From contig NC_080572.1 of NCBI RefSeq assembly GCF_030247185.1, positions 183,114,866 through 183,178,865 of the forward strand: a stretch of 64,000 bases of DNA, written 5' to 3'. Position 1 is the first letter of the stretch, and each line of letters opens with the position of its first letter. This stretch comes from Malaya genurostris (Eukaryota > Arthropoda > Insecta > Diptera > Culicidae). Below are positions 24,501-35,300 of the stretch, in pieces. The notes beneath the pieces were generated by a model that saw only the letters and a list, made by a program, of their open reading frames with translations, did no database searches and had not been told where the DNA came from. The position numbers and the translations under genes are program-made.

Positions 24501-27500
24501 TTAAACGAATGACAATTTATCCATTTGTAAAATGCTACTGAAAAAGTTCACATGGAAATCGGTTCTGCATCAGATTATGACTGGTGATGAAAAGTTGATC
24601 TATTTTCAAAATGAACTGGATAATCGCTACTCACAAGTCCATATCTGAACTTTTCATTGAAAGGTCCACGATTATCTTTTGCTGACGACCTAAAATTATT
24701 CCAAATTATCAAGACTCTTGACGATGCCTTTTTCCTTCAGAGTGACCTGGAAATTTTCACGGAGTGGTGTGAAATTAATAGAATGACGCTAAATATCTGC
24801 AAATGCTCGATTATCACGTTTACACAAAAAAAAACAACCCATACGTTTCATTTATTGTCTTCGAGGATCAGTGATTTATAGTCAATTGTGCCAAAGATCT
24901 TGGCGTTCTTCTCGACGAACAACCGAATTACAAGCAACATATTTCGTACATTGTGGCAAAGGCTTCTTGTTGTTTAGGAATGGACATAGGAAGCACTTCA
25001 CAAATATATACTGTTTGAAGGCTCTCTACTGGTCGCTTGTATGGTCAACGCTCCAATATTGTTCGGCTGCATGGAACCCTCACTTTCATAATGGTACTCT
25101 AAGACTTGAATCAATACAGTGCAGGTTTGTTCGTTTCGCTCTTTGTCATTTGCCCTGGAATATCCCTCATCAGCTGCCGAGTTACGAAAGCCGTGGGATG
25201 CTTATCGGTCTCGCTACTCTGCTAGTGCGCCGAGAAATGTTCCGTGCAGTGCTAATTGCCGATGTTTTGATTGCCCTGCACAACTTTGTCAAATCAATAT
25301 CAATGTTCGTTCTAGAGCACTTCGTAACAACAACCTGCTCAGAATGCCTCTGGAAATTCTCGTTCTATTAACTACGGAATCAACGGTGCCGCTTTTGGAT
25401 TACGGCGAACCTTCAACTATACAAAATAAAAGTGAATTTTTTGAATATTCTTAGAAATAATCATAAAATTTAAGTTTGTCATTAGCATTAGAGACCGCCC
25501 GTGTGTTGCTACTCCGTTATTGATCTGGACCAATTGAGATTGCAAAATGATTTTTTGAAGTAACATGTTTGGGAATAACACATTGTTTCACACTGTGCAA
25601 ACTGTATTGAACCAAGCATGCTGATCAATACCGACGCCGGCCACGTCCGAATGCAGATCTACTTGGGAGGGAAAGGATTATTAGTTCGATGCTTGTTGCT
25701 ACTAAGAACCGAGGAATCCTCTGCATTCCCACATGCATCACAGGAGAGGATACTTTGTTAGTAAATGTTTTAATAATGTTATCATGTGTTTATTGCTCTG
25801 GGTAGCCGGCTACAAAGAATGTTTTAAAGTATTATCGTTTCATGTGGTACTTTGTGCTGGCAATATAATGCACGAAACAGTCAATCTCCGAAATTGACAA
25901 AACTCCGGACAGCCGGCTGTCGAGTATGCAGTCACTCGTTTATGCATCTACCTTTCGCGTTTTTTTAGTCATGCAAAAAAACACATTCGGATTGATAAAA
26001 AAAAAGGTATCATCTCACTGCTAGGTGGATTAAGCACGTTTTTATAAATGAAACTACGTGATACAAAATAAACGAGCGAATAGGATTTATACAAAAAAGT
26101 TGATTCATTGCATTGAAATATTCTAAACAGTTATTATAAAATCATTTCAAATCACCAAACAAAGGTCAACACGCGTCTTGATTCTTTATTATTTCCGCTT
26201 TATTAATTTAATTATTTATTAAAATTATTAATTGGTTATATTTGTTGATCTGGGCAGCCGGCTACCGAGAAAAATATTAATTTACTGTTTGAAATATTAA
26301 TATCAAGTGTTTTTTACTATGTATTCAATATACCGATACATGTCATCTCTGTTATTAAGTTTGTAATATAAACAATCAATAACATGGAAGAAGAAATCAT
26401 TCCTAATAAAACTTTTCTACGAAGCTAGACGGAAATTGATAGGTTGAATGAAGAGATGATTTAGTAAAATAGAGTAATCAGAAGTAAAACATTGAAAATA
26501 TCTGATAACTGAAAGGAAAAAGAAACTCCTGCAATTGTCGCCTTTTACGACATGGAAGCAGGAACCCAGTGGATCTATTCTTGGTTCATTTTTTTCCGCC
26601 GGATTCCACACGGCATCTAGGCTGGTACAGTCCGGAGAGAGCTAATAGGTACTATCAATCTCCTAGTGGACCCCAGCCCCTAATCATAAAATTTAAGTTT
26701 GTCAGTCGATTAAGAATAAATAAATCAATAAACCACGATCGCCCTCCGACGAGGCAGAAGGAGGATTTCTCAAAATTCGCAGATTTCCATAGATTTTTCT
26801 TAATATTTTGTCAAACTGATAGCTTTTTAGAAGATTTATCACAGATTTTAAAACGAAAATATGCATCACATATGATAAACAGATTTTTCAAAATAAAACA
26901 CAGATTTTGAAATGTTACCACTGGACAGGAGGTTGGGACAGGCTTGCCGAGTCGCTCGTTAAGGTTCTGTTGCGAACACTCTAGCAAGAAATACGAATCG
27001 GGCAACGATCTAGGCCAGGGGTTCCCAAACTATTTTGGGTCATGCACCACTTTACTAAAATTAACTTAAGCCTCAGACCCCCATCAACAAATTCCTTTGA
27101 AAATTCAATTTCTTGCTTTTTGAATATTGTTGCCCGACGGCGAGCAGTTTACGTTACGAAACTAAGTCGATTCCAACGGAAACGGCGAATGGGTCACGAT
27201 GAGAACTTTGAGAATTTTTTACCTCGGACATGTGCCTTTTTAAGAGGAAGAAAAAACGCGTGTTACTCTATACATGTGTAATTTAATTTAAGATTAAAAA
27301 AAAGAAGTTGGCGGAAATTACAAATAACATTTTCTGTTGGCAACCATTTTTTCTCTTCGCTCATTCCTGCTCTTTGTCAGCGGGTGAGCCAATCTTTGAC
27401 TCGGGAATGATGGATCATTCGCCGCTTACGTCCGTAAACAAATATTGATGTAAAATACTTACGAATTTCTGCGAATGGTAAAATAAACACAACTTTTTAG

Positions 27501-30500
27501 CGTAAATATTTCAAATAACTTATATCAAACAATAGGGGGTCGATTTCTAGACCTCGTCGACTCCCATAGTCAGTTTCATTTACGTCTACACCCGCAAAAA
27601 GGATGTCGACCCCAAAGGGTCTATATCGACCACTTTGAGAACCCCTGATCTAGGCGATGAATAAAGGAGGCATCGGGGATCGGGCATCGAGCGGCTAACT
27701 TCTAGCAGAGTGGTGGTACATTCAATGTACTAAGTATTGACAATGTTCCAAAGCGTGAACCCGACAAGATGTGTGTATTGAGCATTAAAGGCCATTTCTT
27801 AAGTCGCCGCATCATCAACGTACACTACCCACACGAGACGCGCATCTGTTGAAGTCAGCCCTAGCGTAAGGTCCTTCATAAGTAGCGACTGGTTTATAAA
27901 CGACCAAAAAAAACGCACCAAAAAGATACTCTAAACATGGCGGGTATCCTGCTTAATCAGCAACTTCCGACCGAAATGTGCAGAATTAGCGATGGTAATC
28001 TCACGAACGAATGTGAGGTGATAGACAGGTAGAAGCACTACAGCGACGAGCATCAGAATGGCGAAACACAAGATACAGAGAACGACACAGGAACCAATCT
28101 GGGTGCACGCTAAACCGACGATAGATTCGGAGAAAGAAGAGAAAATGGGTTAGGTGAGGAACAACAAAGCCGCTGGCAATGACCAATTGCCAGGTAGAAT
28201 TGAGAAATTCTACCGCAGAAATAAATGGAAAAATAGTAAGTCTAATCTAGAGAAAGTGTAATAAGTTTGACTGTTGCAACTGCCACGCAATCGCCTTGCT
28301 GATCCCCGCCTACTCCCGTACAATTCCAATCTTACAATCTTTGCCGTCGTCTAGGTTTTTTAGGTCGCTCCAAGCGGAATTTACAAGCGCCCGTATCACT
28401 ACGTATCACGTATTCGCTATTATACAAGTATTCCAGAAGTGTCACGATGCAACGTACTCACGCATTACCGATACATTGACTTCAAAGCGGCAAACAACAC
28501 AATCGATCGAGAAGGTAGTTGTTGCATATTATGCAAGAATACTGATAAACTGTTGCGATTTGTCAAAGTAACGGTCGACTAAAGAGCTGGGAAGCTCTCT
28601 GTTCCCTTCGGGTCTCGGAGAGGTATTTCTTGTTTAATATTACTTTGGAAGAAATGATTCGAAGAGGATTGTGATACGTAACCTTGACAAGATGATGGTA
28701 ACATACATCGGATTGAAAGCCGAAGCAAGGCGTATCGGATAGGCTATAAATGCTACAAAATACATGAGAGGTTCTTATGAAGAAACACTAAGCCTCCCAC
28801 CACGAATATTGATAGACTGTGAGGATATACAGGTAGTTGACGAGTTTGTGTATTTGGGCTCATTGGCGACCACCGATAATTATAGCAGAGGCGTATTTTG
28901 GACTCGGAAAAAAACCTTCGAACGAGTAAAGTACGCCACTGCACGAAATTGAGCATCTACAAAATACTAATAAGCCCAGGTTTTTTCTAAGGCCACGAGA
29001 TCTGATACCAGCCAATTACTTTGAAATTGATACTGTTTCCTAACAATGCTTCGTCTCACATTTCGAAAACGATCCGAAAACAGGTAGAGAAGTTCGGATG
29101 GTGATATCGCATGCGGCAAACTCACCAGACCTAGTCCCATTAGATTTTTATCTATTCGCGTCAATGGGACGTCGGAAAAAGGACAAAAATTCGTAGGTTT
29201 ATTATTCGATCCAATGTGAGGGATTTTTTATTTGCGTGAAATCCACAAATTTTTAGAATGGGTGTTCGGTCACTTCGCTCACGTTCACTAGGCATGTGTA
29301 GCTAGGAGTGACCCAATATTTTGAACGATCGAACTTTAAGTTTTGCTTTTCTAATCAGATTTTGTTTTTTCATCGCTCATTTGATACGCATCCTGGAATT
29401 GTATAGCTTTTAAGCATTGCCATTCTATGTGTAATTGTCCCATATATTGTGGTATTTCTTATACATATGGGACAGCTAATCTTGGAACGACAATGAACTG
29501 TTGCTCAAAATATAGTTTCACTATCCGTCTCTTAGGTTCCCTCGCTGCGGTCGACTATCGAACAGCTGGAGAATCGCCAGCAAGAGCTTAGTGCAAAATT
29601 GTCAGCCCAAACCGAAGATTTGTCTAACCAGACCCTTGAACTGAAACGACTGACGGAGCTTTATAACCAAGAAAAAACGAACAGTTCACAATTGGCACAG
29701 CAACTCGAAGAAGCAAAACTAATGCCAGCATTACAACCCGACGGTCGACCCTCTCTGGGCGATGGGAAAGTTGCCCAAGCGCTCCGGAAGGAAAACGATG
29801 ATCTGCTAAAGCAGTTGAATGAACTGCAGAAAACGCATCAGTTCAAAACTAACCAATTTCAAGAGAGAATCGATGAGCTTAAGGAAGAACTTTCTACTAT
29901 GCGGTATGTACGCCTTGTTTCATTCTGATACCATAATTATTAAACACATATTTACCTTCTTTTCTAGGCACAATTCGAGTTTCCAGGAAAAAGAAACACA
30001 AATCGTTGCACTCGAGGGAAAAATCAATCACTATGAGCAGGTGTATGAAGAGACCAAGAACAAACATCGATCGCTTCAGCGACAGAACGATGAGCTGCGG
30101 GTAAAACATCAGAACCTGGTAATGGAAATGGACGATTTGCGCAGACTGGCGGACAGGGATCGAAGATCTAGGCGGCAGAGTACGCATGACGATCGTCGTG
30201 GCATGTGCTTCAACACTAGAGATGGAACCACCATGACTGACCCTACATGTAAGCTTCACCGAGCGGTTCACTAGTAACAGTGACTATAAATTACTTGTTT
30301 TTTAGCTACCGATTGCAGCTGTCTGGAAATGGATGCTCTAATCAAGGACCTACGAAAACAGTTGACCATCAAAGAATGTCAACTGAACACAACGAAAATG
30401 ATGGCTTCGGTTAACCCATTGAAAAATGACGTAATTGAGCTACGTCGGTTGGTGAAGGATCGTGAGAGCGATATTTTCAAGCTTCAGGATGAGATCCGTA

Positions 30501-31104
30501 CACTTTCGGTTGCTTTGGATCGAGAACAAAAGCAAATTGATAAACAATGCAGTACCTGTGTGCGAACGCAACGGATGCGTTCACTTCGAAGCGACAAAGC
30601 AGTCAACACAGATCTGTGTGAAAGTACGCATACGACTCCTTCGAACCATGCCAAGCAGTTGGAAGAAACACAAGAAGAACTTCGGAAATTAAACAGCAAG
30701 TATCAAGATATGAAACGACTGTGCAGAATCAGAAACGAGAAAATTGTCAGTTTGAGTCAAGATATTGCTGAGAAAGAAAACGGAAGTGGCGCTGCAAACC
30801 GAAATTTCCAGCAGGAAGTTTCTTTGCTGAAACATCAACTAAAAGAAAGCGAAGATAAGTACTCACAGGTTCTAAACACGTACCAAAATAAGCAATGTGC
30901 CAACAAGGTTGAGAAAACAGTACAAACTGATGCGGCAAAAAATGTAAGCAGTTTCGTTTAATATCGTTTTGAATTAAACTATAAATATTGATTTTCCAGG
31001 ATGAAGTTGAAATGCTTCGTTCGAAGTACGAGAAATATAAAAATATGGCAATCTCACTTCTGGAGCAAAACGAAGAACTGAAGCGGAAGACAAAGTTTAA
31101 ATAA
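12598..31104 (+). CDS. CENP-E-like kinesin-7 (kinetochore motor), 8 exons
   Basis: Model: join(12598..12736, 13256..14726, 14800..14916, 20370..23925, 29536..29903, 29968..30248, 30306..30943, 31000..31104), 2224 aa; all junctions are GT-AG and keep frame. The family links kinetochores to microtubules for chromosome congression. The motor (about 1-330) has P-loop GQTSSGKT (83-90), switch I NMNERSSRSH (189-198) and switch II DLAGSER (230-236), followed by a neck coil, then a Pro/Ser/Arg-rich linker (about 370-530, PPPPP) and a nearly continuous coiled coil to the C-terminus. Length matches Drosophila CENP-meta and other CENP-E proteins. The C-terminus ends KRKTKFK with no CAAX box, unlike vertebrate CENP-E. 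Introns 3 and 4 are swollen by transposons. A KTVQTD motif in exon 7 resembles LC8-binding sites, a weak inference. The ATG at 12598 gives a canonical motor start (MADNITVSIKVRPL). Confidence 0.95.
12737..13255 (+). other. Intron 1 of the CENP-E-like gene
   Basis: 519 bp between donor G|GTGAGA and acceptor CTTCTAG. It splits the codon for the Asp that starts the DHIFDE motor segment. A 70-codon open frame inside has no recognisable domain. No repeat seen. Confidence 0.85.
15740..16300. repeat. TAATA-type AT-rich satellite array
   Basis: Degenerate pentamer/heptamer repeats of the TAATA/TATAATA type, interrupted by a small TIR element. Similar arrays lie at 31870-31960, 37550-37850 and 38780-39060, always inside the same retroelement family, so the array is part of the element and not an independent satellite. 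Confidence 0.8.
15941..16072. mobile_element. 132-bp MITE inside the AT array
   Basis: Ends ACAGAGAACAGACATCCAA and TTGGATATCTGTTCTCTGT are inverted repeats over 19 bp with one mismatch. ATGTAAC lies on both sides, offset by one base, so the exact target duplication is not settled. Because it interrupts an AT-rich array it is a clear later insertion. hAT-like ends (CAGAG) are possible. Confidence 0.6.
16800..17110 (+). repeat. GATGGCTGAACCGAT repeat fragment
   Basis: Contains the family landmarks CTCAGAGATGGCTGAACCGA, TTTTCACAAACATAGATTCA, AAAGGTCTCATAGTCCCATA, preceded by a TGTG-rich run. This is the same family as the better preserved array at 40500-41376. Further fragments follow at 17530-17770 and 19600-20140 in this intron. 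Confidence 0.7.
18323..19247 (+). mobile_element. Foldback mariner-like element with a duplicated right end
   Basis: TA target duplications sit outside AAGGGTGA...TCACCCTT (18321-18322, 19248-19249). Bases 18323-18500 and 19070-19247 are inverted repeats of 178 bp with very few mismatches, far longer than normal mariner TIRs. The right arm contains the last codons and stop of the transposase; the left arm repeats those codons on the opposite strand. The original left end and the N-terminal DNA-binding half are gone. The paralogous repeat at 52450-53062 shows the empty site. Confidence 0.9.
18481..19140 (+). pseudogene. Tc1/mariner-superfamily transposase, C-terminal catalytic part
   Basis: Open frame of about 219 codons ending in TAA at 19138-19140. 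The catalytic core is visible: first Asp in LFSDEAHFWLN, second in WFQQDGATCHTA, third in SCDLTPLDYFLWG (36 residues after the second). It continues through RMDHLRLSRGQHL to the normal-looking end. The helix-turn-helix half is absent, because the left of the element is an inverted copy of its right end, so the frame is not a functional transposase. The first codons (to about 18500) are read from the inverted duplicate and are not native. Confidence 0.88.
24249..24353. repeat. About 105-bp near-perfect hairpin
   Basis: Left arm 24249-24298 (landmarks TCTCGTTTCTTCTACAAAAT, CACATTTGAGTC) pairs with right arm 24303-24353, with a loop of a few bases and about three mismatches. On either strand an RNA of this segment folds into a long stem. 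It may be a decayed foldback element or a hairpin RNA source; no flanking target duplication was found. Confidence 0.75.
24410..24645 (+). pseudogene. Mariner transposase relic
   Basis: Disrupted frames read MGKWVLHELNE and, in another frame, IMTGDEKLIYFQNE, which correspond to conserved mariner blocks (GKWVPHELN and VTGDEKWI). Stops and frameshifts interrupt it. It is an old fragment within intron 4. Confidence 0.6.
24655..25490 (+). pseudogene. Jockey-like LINE reverse transcriptase fragment
   Basis: The first frame reads LSFADDLKLFQ with the FADD catalytic motif, then LQSDLEIFTEWCEINRMTLN, the usual block after it. Further downstream DLGVLLDEQ, YCLKALYWSLVWS and RFVRFAL appear in shifting frames, as in Jockey-type elements. 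The unit ends with a short AATTTAAGTTTGTCATTAG tail similar to the one at 26687. The 5' part (endonuclease and most of RT) is missing, and there are several frameshifts. Confidence 0.75.
26520..26745 (+). repeat. LINE 3'-end fragment
   Basis: Non-coding sequence with TAGTGGACCCCAGCCCC, then AAAATTTAAGTTTGTCAG and a TAAATAAAT-type tail (to about 26735), as expected for the 3' end of a Jockey-like LINE. The block CTAATAGGTACTATCAATCT recurs at 55050, so the family is dispersed. Confidence 0.55.
26925..28960 (+). pseudogene. RTE-clade LINE relic interrupted by a hAT element
   Basis: Disrupted reading frames show pieces in the expected order: IINVHYPHET (endonuclease region, about 27815), DFKAANNTIDRE (RT, about 28480) and DIQVVDEFVYLGSLATTDN (28825-28885), blocks typical of RTE elements. 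Stops and shifts occur throughout. The leader sequence is split by the hAT element at 27016-27647. Boundaries are approximate. Confidence 0.7.
27016..27647. mobile_element. Non-autonomous hAT element, 632 bp
   Basis: Ends CAGGGGTTCCCAAACT and ACTTTGAGAACCCCTG are inverted repeats, of the classic hAT type. ATCTAGGC flanks both sides exactly (27008-27015 and 27648-27655), an 8-bp target duplication. Removing it rejoins the surrounding RTE relic. No transposase. Confidence 0.88.
28985..29200 (+). pseudogene. Mariner DD34D transposase relic
   Basis: One frame reads NNASSHISKTIRKQ, another ANSPDLVPLDFYLFASMG, the second and third catalytic blocks of a mariner transposase (DNA.PH and SPDL.P.D). 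A frameshift lies between them. It is an old fragment in intron 4, about 340 bp before exon 5. Confidence 0.7.
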
Positions 31105-31143
31105 AATTAGTAGTCTGTCGCATTTTCAAAAAAAAAAAAAAAA
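31100..31143 (+). terminator. Candidate polyadenylation signal overlapping the CENP-E stop codon
   Basis: AATAAA (31100-31105) overlaps the TAA stop at 31102-31104, and a run of 16 A lies at 31128-31143. If used, the 3' UTR would be only about 20-25 bases. Other signals further downstream cannot be excluded. Confidence 0.4.
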
Positions 31144-32368
31144 CAAACGACTGATCATATAAGAAGCGTACTTTCGAATGTGATATTTTACGAATCAAGT
31201 CATTTATAATCGTAATACTTTCATCCGCATCAAAACGGTTGTAATTTCTGTGCTATTTAGTAAATAATCGCAGGTATCATATGGTGGTACTAATTTCATA
31301 TCTTTTCAACCAGTCATTTAAACGAAGATAAACTATTATTATTATTATTATTATGAAATCCATATATGTTTAATTAAATGTACATTATTGTGTAGTTTTT
31401 ATAACGAATCTCACACTCCGTTTCACCTGGGGATTGGAATCGCAGTAGGCGTGTGTGTTGTGATGTGATGTGTGATGTGAAGTGAAGCCACCATCAGTTC
31501 AAGGACTTGCCAGTGGATGCGGGTAGACTTACAGTAGCCCCGATATGACTCATCCATTCACCTTCTTACTATAGCTGTTACCGAAAAGCGAACAAAAAGG
31601 GTTGGGCGGATATGTAAGTAGAGTCACTTACTCGTATTCCGCGGGAATAAAAGATGCTCTTCCAACCATAATATCCAGTGCGTGGATGAAGCATATCGCT
31701 ATACATGCTTGAAACCGCCTGATGGTTTGTTTGAGAAGGGCGCGTCAGACTCATTTCAAACCTTCAGAAGGAAACAAGTGACTTGGGCTGGCTATCCACA
31801 ATCCCTCGTCCAGTGATCAATTCGTCCGATGCCCTGATGCTCCCTTCCCTTTACGCCCCCGTACAAAATGTTTTATATTGATAAATACAATGAAACATAG
31901 TGTAATGAAATTATATAACATAAAATGATATAATAGTTTACAAAATAATATAATATAATCACCCCGATTCTGAAATCCGACGGATTTGTGATACGAACGA
32001 ATCTACATTTTCGTTCGAGTTCGAATTTTGCATTCTTTATTCCGTTCGACTTGTATGATTCGTTCGGGACACTTGAAATTTCGAACACTAACTGTCAAAG
32101 CTATCAACACTACTTACACGTTCTTTTTCTTTTTATATTCATTTCTTGGTAAAAGAAAACGGTCACACTTGTATAAACAAATTAGAACGATTCTAAACCG
32201 AACAGAAGTAATACGAACGCAAGTCTTCTTCTTCTTCTTCTTCTTCTGGTTTGCTCAGTGACAATCATTGACAGTGAGCGATGGTGGGGGATGGCACAGC
32301 TGTCGCTATATTGCCAGTTTGTTTTGTTTATAGTCTCGTCGACTTTACTGTCAAATGACATGCATATG

Positions 32369-35300
32369 TTAGATTGGTTTATTTATTTCTTCGAGGAATG
32401 CAACCACATTGCGGAGAAGTGTTGTATTTTTGGTGGCAAATACTTGGTAGATGTTGCTAAAGTTGTTTAGCATAAATTTGTTTCTGCTTTGTACGTATTT
32501 GTTACAGGCAAATATTATGTGTTCTGCGGTTTCTATCACATTGCAGTTTACGCAAAAGGGATCCTCTTGTATTTTCATTTTTTCCAACCAGTAAGCGGAA
32601 TAATCGTGACCAGCTGCCAGCCGATTCAGAGTACGAGTTTCTATGTTGGAGAGTTTTAATCCGGTGTACCAGGGTTTGTTAGGTATTACATTCTGGAACT
32701 GAAAGAACTTTCTGCCTTTGCCATGGATGGCAGCATATTCAAGGTACCATTGTTGTGTATTTACCTCTGTTTCGTGACGAAAAAAATTTTCTACATCGTG
32801 ATAAAACATTTTGTTTTTGCAGATGTTTTGTTGAGTTAGGGCTGATTTCGCTAATCGATCTGCTATTTCATTGCCAGTTGTTCCCGTGTGGCCGGGTATC
32901 CATTGCAATGTTGTGCCGGTCGTGGAAGCCATCGCCAACAGTCTCTCAATAGTTTCGTCTCGGTGACGAGCCCTAATGTTCGACTTAATGAATTCAAGGC
33001 CTGATTTAGAATCGGTCATTATAACAGCGTTGTTGATTCCGGAACGTGATAAATATTGTAGAGCGACCCAGATAGCCTCTATCTCGGCCGACATAATGCA
33101 CACAGAGTTTTTTAATTTTAAGCTAAGGTGGAAATTTGTCAAATCGTCGTAAATACCAATTCCGCACGAATCCCAAATTCGGGATGCATCAGTAAAAATA
33201 ATACGTCGTGATGTGTATTTGCCATGAATTAACGATAGCGTTATTTGTCTCAATGTTCTTGTATTAGTTTCTTTTTTTCTCCATAGTCCCTCGGGTAGTT
33301 CTGTTTCAATCTTGATATTTTCCCATTGTTTTCGACTTATAATGGATGAAGTTGTCAAATCGAGGATCGGTAAGTATTTCAAGGCAATTTGTTGAATGAA
33401 ACTATGATTTTTTCTTTGTTCAGTTACAGTGTCGATTTGTTGCTTGACAACGGAGTTTCGGTAGTAGTGTTTTGCCAACTGCTTACCAGTATTCGCTAAT
33501 CTTCTGAACTCTAGTGGGGATTGTCCAGCTATTGCGTACAGTGTATTGATCGGTGTAGTTTTCGTGCAACCAGTTACTTTTCGCAGACACTGATTGTTCA
33601 GGACGTCTATTTTTTCTAAATTTGTTTTGCAGGCAGATCCGTACAACGTAGAGCCATAATCCAAGCAGCTTTTAAATAAAGCGTTGTAGACCATACGCAT
33701 TGTCTGGGGATGGGCGCCATACTTGAGCCCGCTTATGACCTTAATCAGATTTAGCCGTTCTGACAGACGATATACTAAATTTCTTATGTGAGCACCATAC
33801 CGAAGCAGTTTATCTATGACTAAACCGAGGTACCTGTGCGTGCGAACGGTTTCCAATTTTGTATCGTCTATGCTGATGTCCAAGTCTTTGGGGCTGCTGT
33901 TGAACAGCATCGCTTTAGTTTTTTGTAGGTTCATTTTGAGATTTAATTCTTCGGCTTTAGATTTGAACTTTCTTATGAACTTCTCTCCTCTTTCTTCTAC
34001 TTGCTCTTTACTTGCTCCTTCGATGATAACTGCAAAGTCGTCGGCAAATTGCACAAGTGTTACACCTTCAACAAAGATGTTATGGAACTCTGATGTGTAG
34101 ATATTGAATAGTGTAGGTGAACATACGTCTCCTTGTGGTAATCCTTGACTGACGAAACGAGTCAGCGTTTCGCCCGATACCTGAAGTAGGATTTTCCTGT
34201 TGGTTAGGAAGGTTACAAACCAGCTAACCATCTCCGGGGGAATACTGCAGTTAAGTAATATTTCTTCCATTTTTTCTACCTTAACACAGTTGAAAGCGTT
34301 TGTGAGGTCAACAAAAATTATAGCAGCGACACAGTTTTTACTTTTTATTTGACCGATTTTGTTCGTGACAAATTCGAGGCAAGTAATTGTCGACGTTCGT
34401 TTTCTAAAGCCGAAAGATAATTCGGGAAGAACTTTTCTGTTTTCCAAAACGGTTTCTAACTTATCGAGGATTGCCGAATTCAACAACTTAATCCCGCAGT
34501 TCACAAGTGAGATCGGACGTGTGCCATCTAGCGTTTCTGGATTTTTCCCTGGTTTAGGTATTGCAACGACTTTGATAGTTTTTAATTCAGTTGGGATTCT
34601 CTTAGTCCTCCAAATAGTGTTTAAATCCCGTATTATGTTATCTCTTACGTTTGGTTTTAATATTTTCAGCATCTCGTAGGAGATGCCATCGGATCCTGGA
34701 GAAGAGATTTTGCTTTTTCCTTGTGTTTTCTTTGCTAGGTGTTTTTCCCATATATCCTCTGTGATCACATCATAATCTGCAAAGCGCGCAGGATTGTCAT
34801 CCTTGTAGGGTTCAGACGGAAAGTGTTTATCAAGGAATTCATATGCTAAGCTTTTGTCTGTGTGTACTAGTACGTTTTCGTTCTTCCTTCTGCCACCTGT
34901 TAGCTTTCTTAGTTTATCCCAAATTATAGTAGTAGGTGTTTGAGGATCGATACTGGAAACAAAATTGTGAAAATTTGCCTTCGATGATTCTCTCTTCAAT
35001 TTGACGAAAATCGCCTCCTTCTTTTTGAAATCTAGAAGCTCCTTAATTCCTCCGTTTTTGTTGAAAAGGGACCTTGCGACTCTTTTTTCTTTCCATGCTC
35101 GTTCAACGTCGTCAGACCACCAGAATTTCGGCGAATATTTATTCTTTTGCCTAGAGAGTTTTATAATAGATTTAGCAGCTTTCTGGAGGTCGTTTATGGA
35201 AGTAACGCGGTCTGTATCTATATTTTTGACTTGCTCGAAGATTTTTTTTTTATTGATGAAATATTGTGGTTTTTGGCGAGCTGACAGTTGCACAACTGTT

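Larger units (their letters stand above)
23926..29535 (+). other. Intron 4 of the CENP-E-like gene, mosaic of relics
   Basis: 5610 bp, phase 0, donor GAG|GTAAGT and acceptor CTCTTAG|GTT. It contains a hairpin, mariner relics, a Jockey-like LINE fragment, a LINE 3' tail, an RTE relic and a hAT element, listed separately. The 25500-26410 part holds unclassified repeat sequence, including two copies of AGCCGGCTAC (25805, 26255) and a copy of the CTAGGTGGATTAAGCACG motif that recurs inverted at 53214. Confidence 0.85.
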
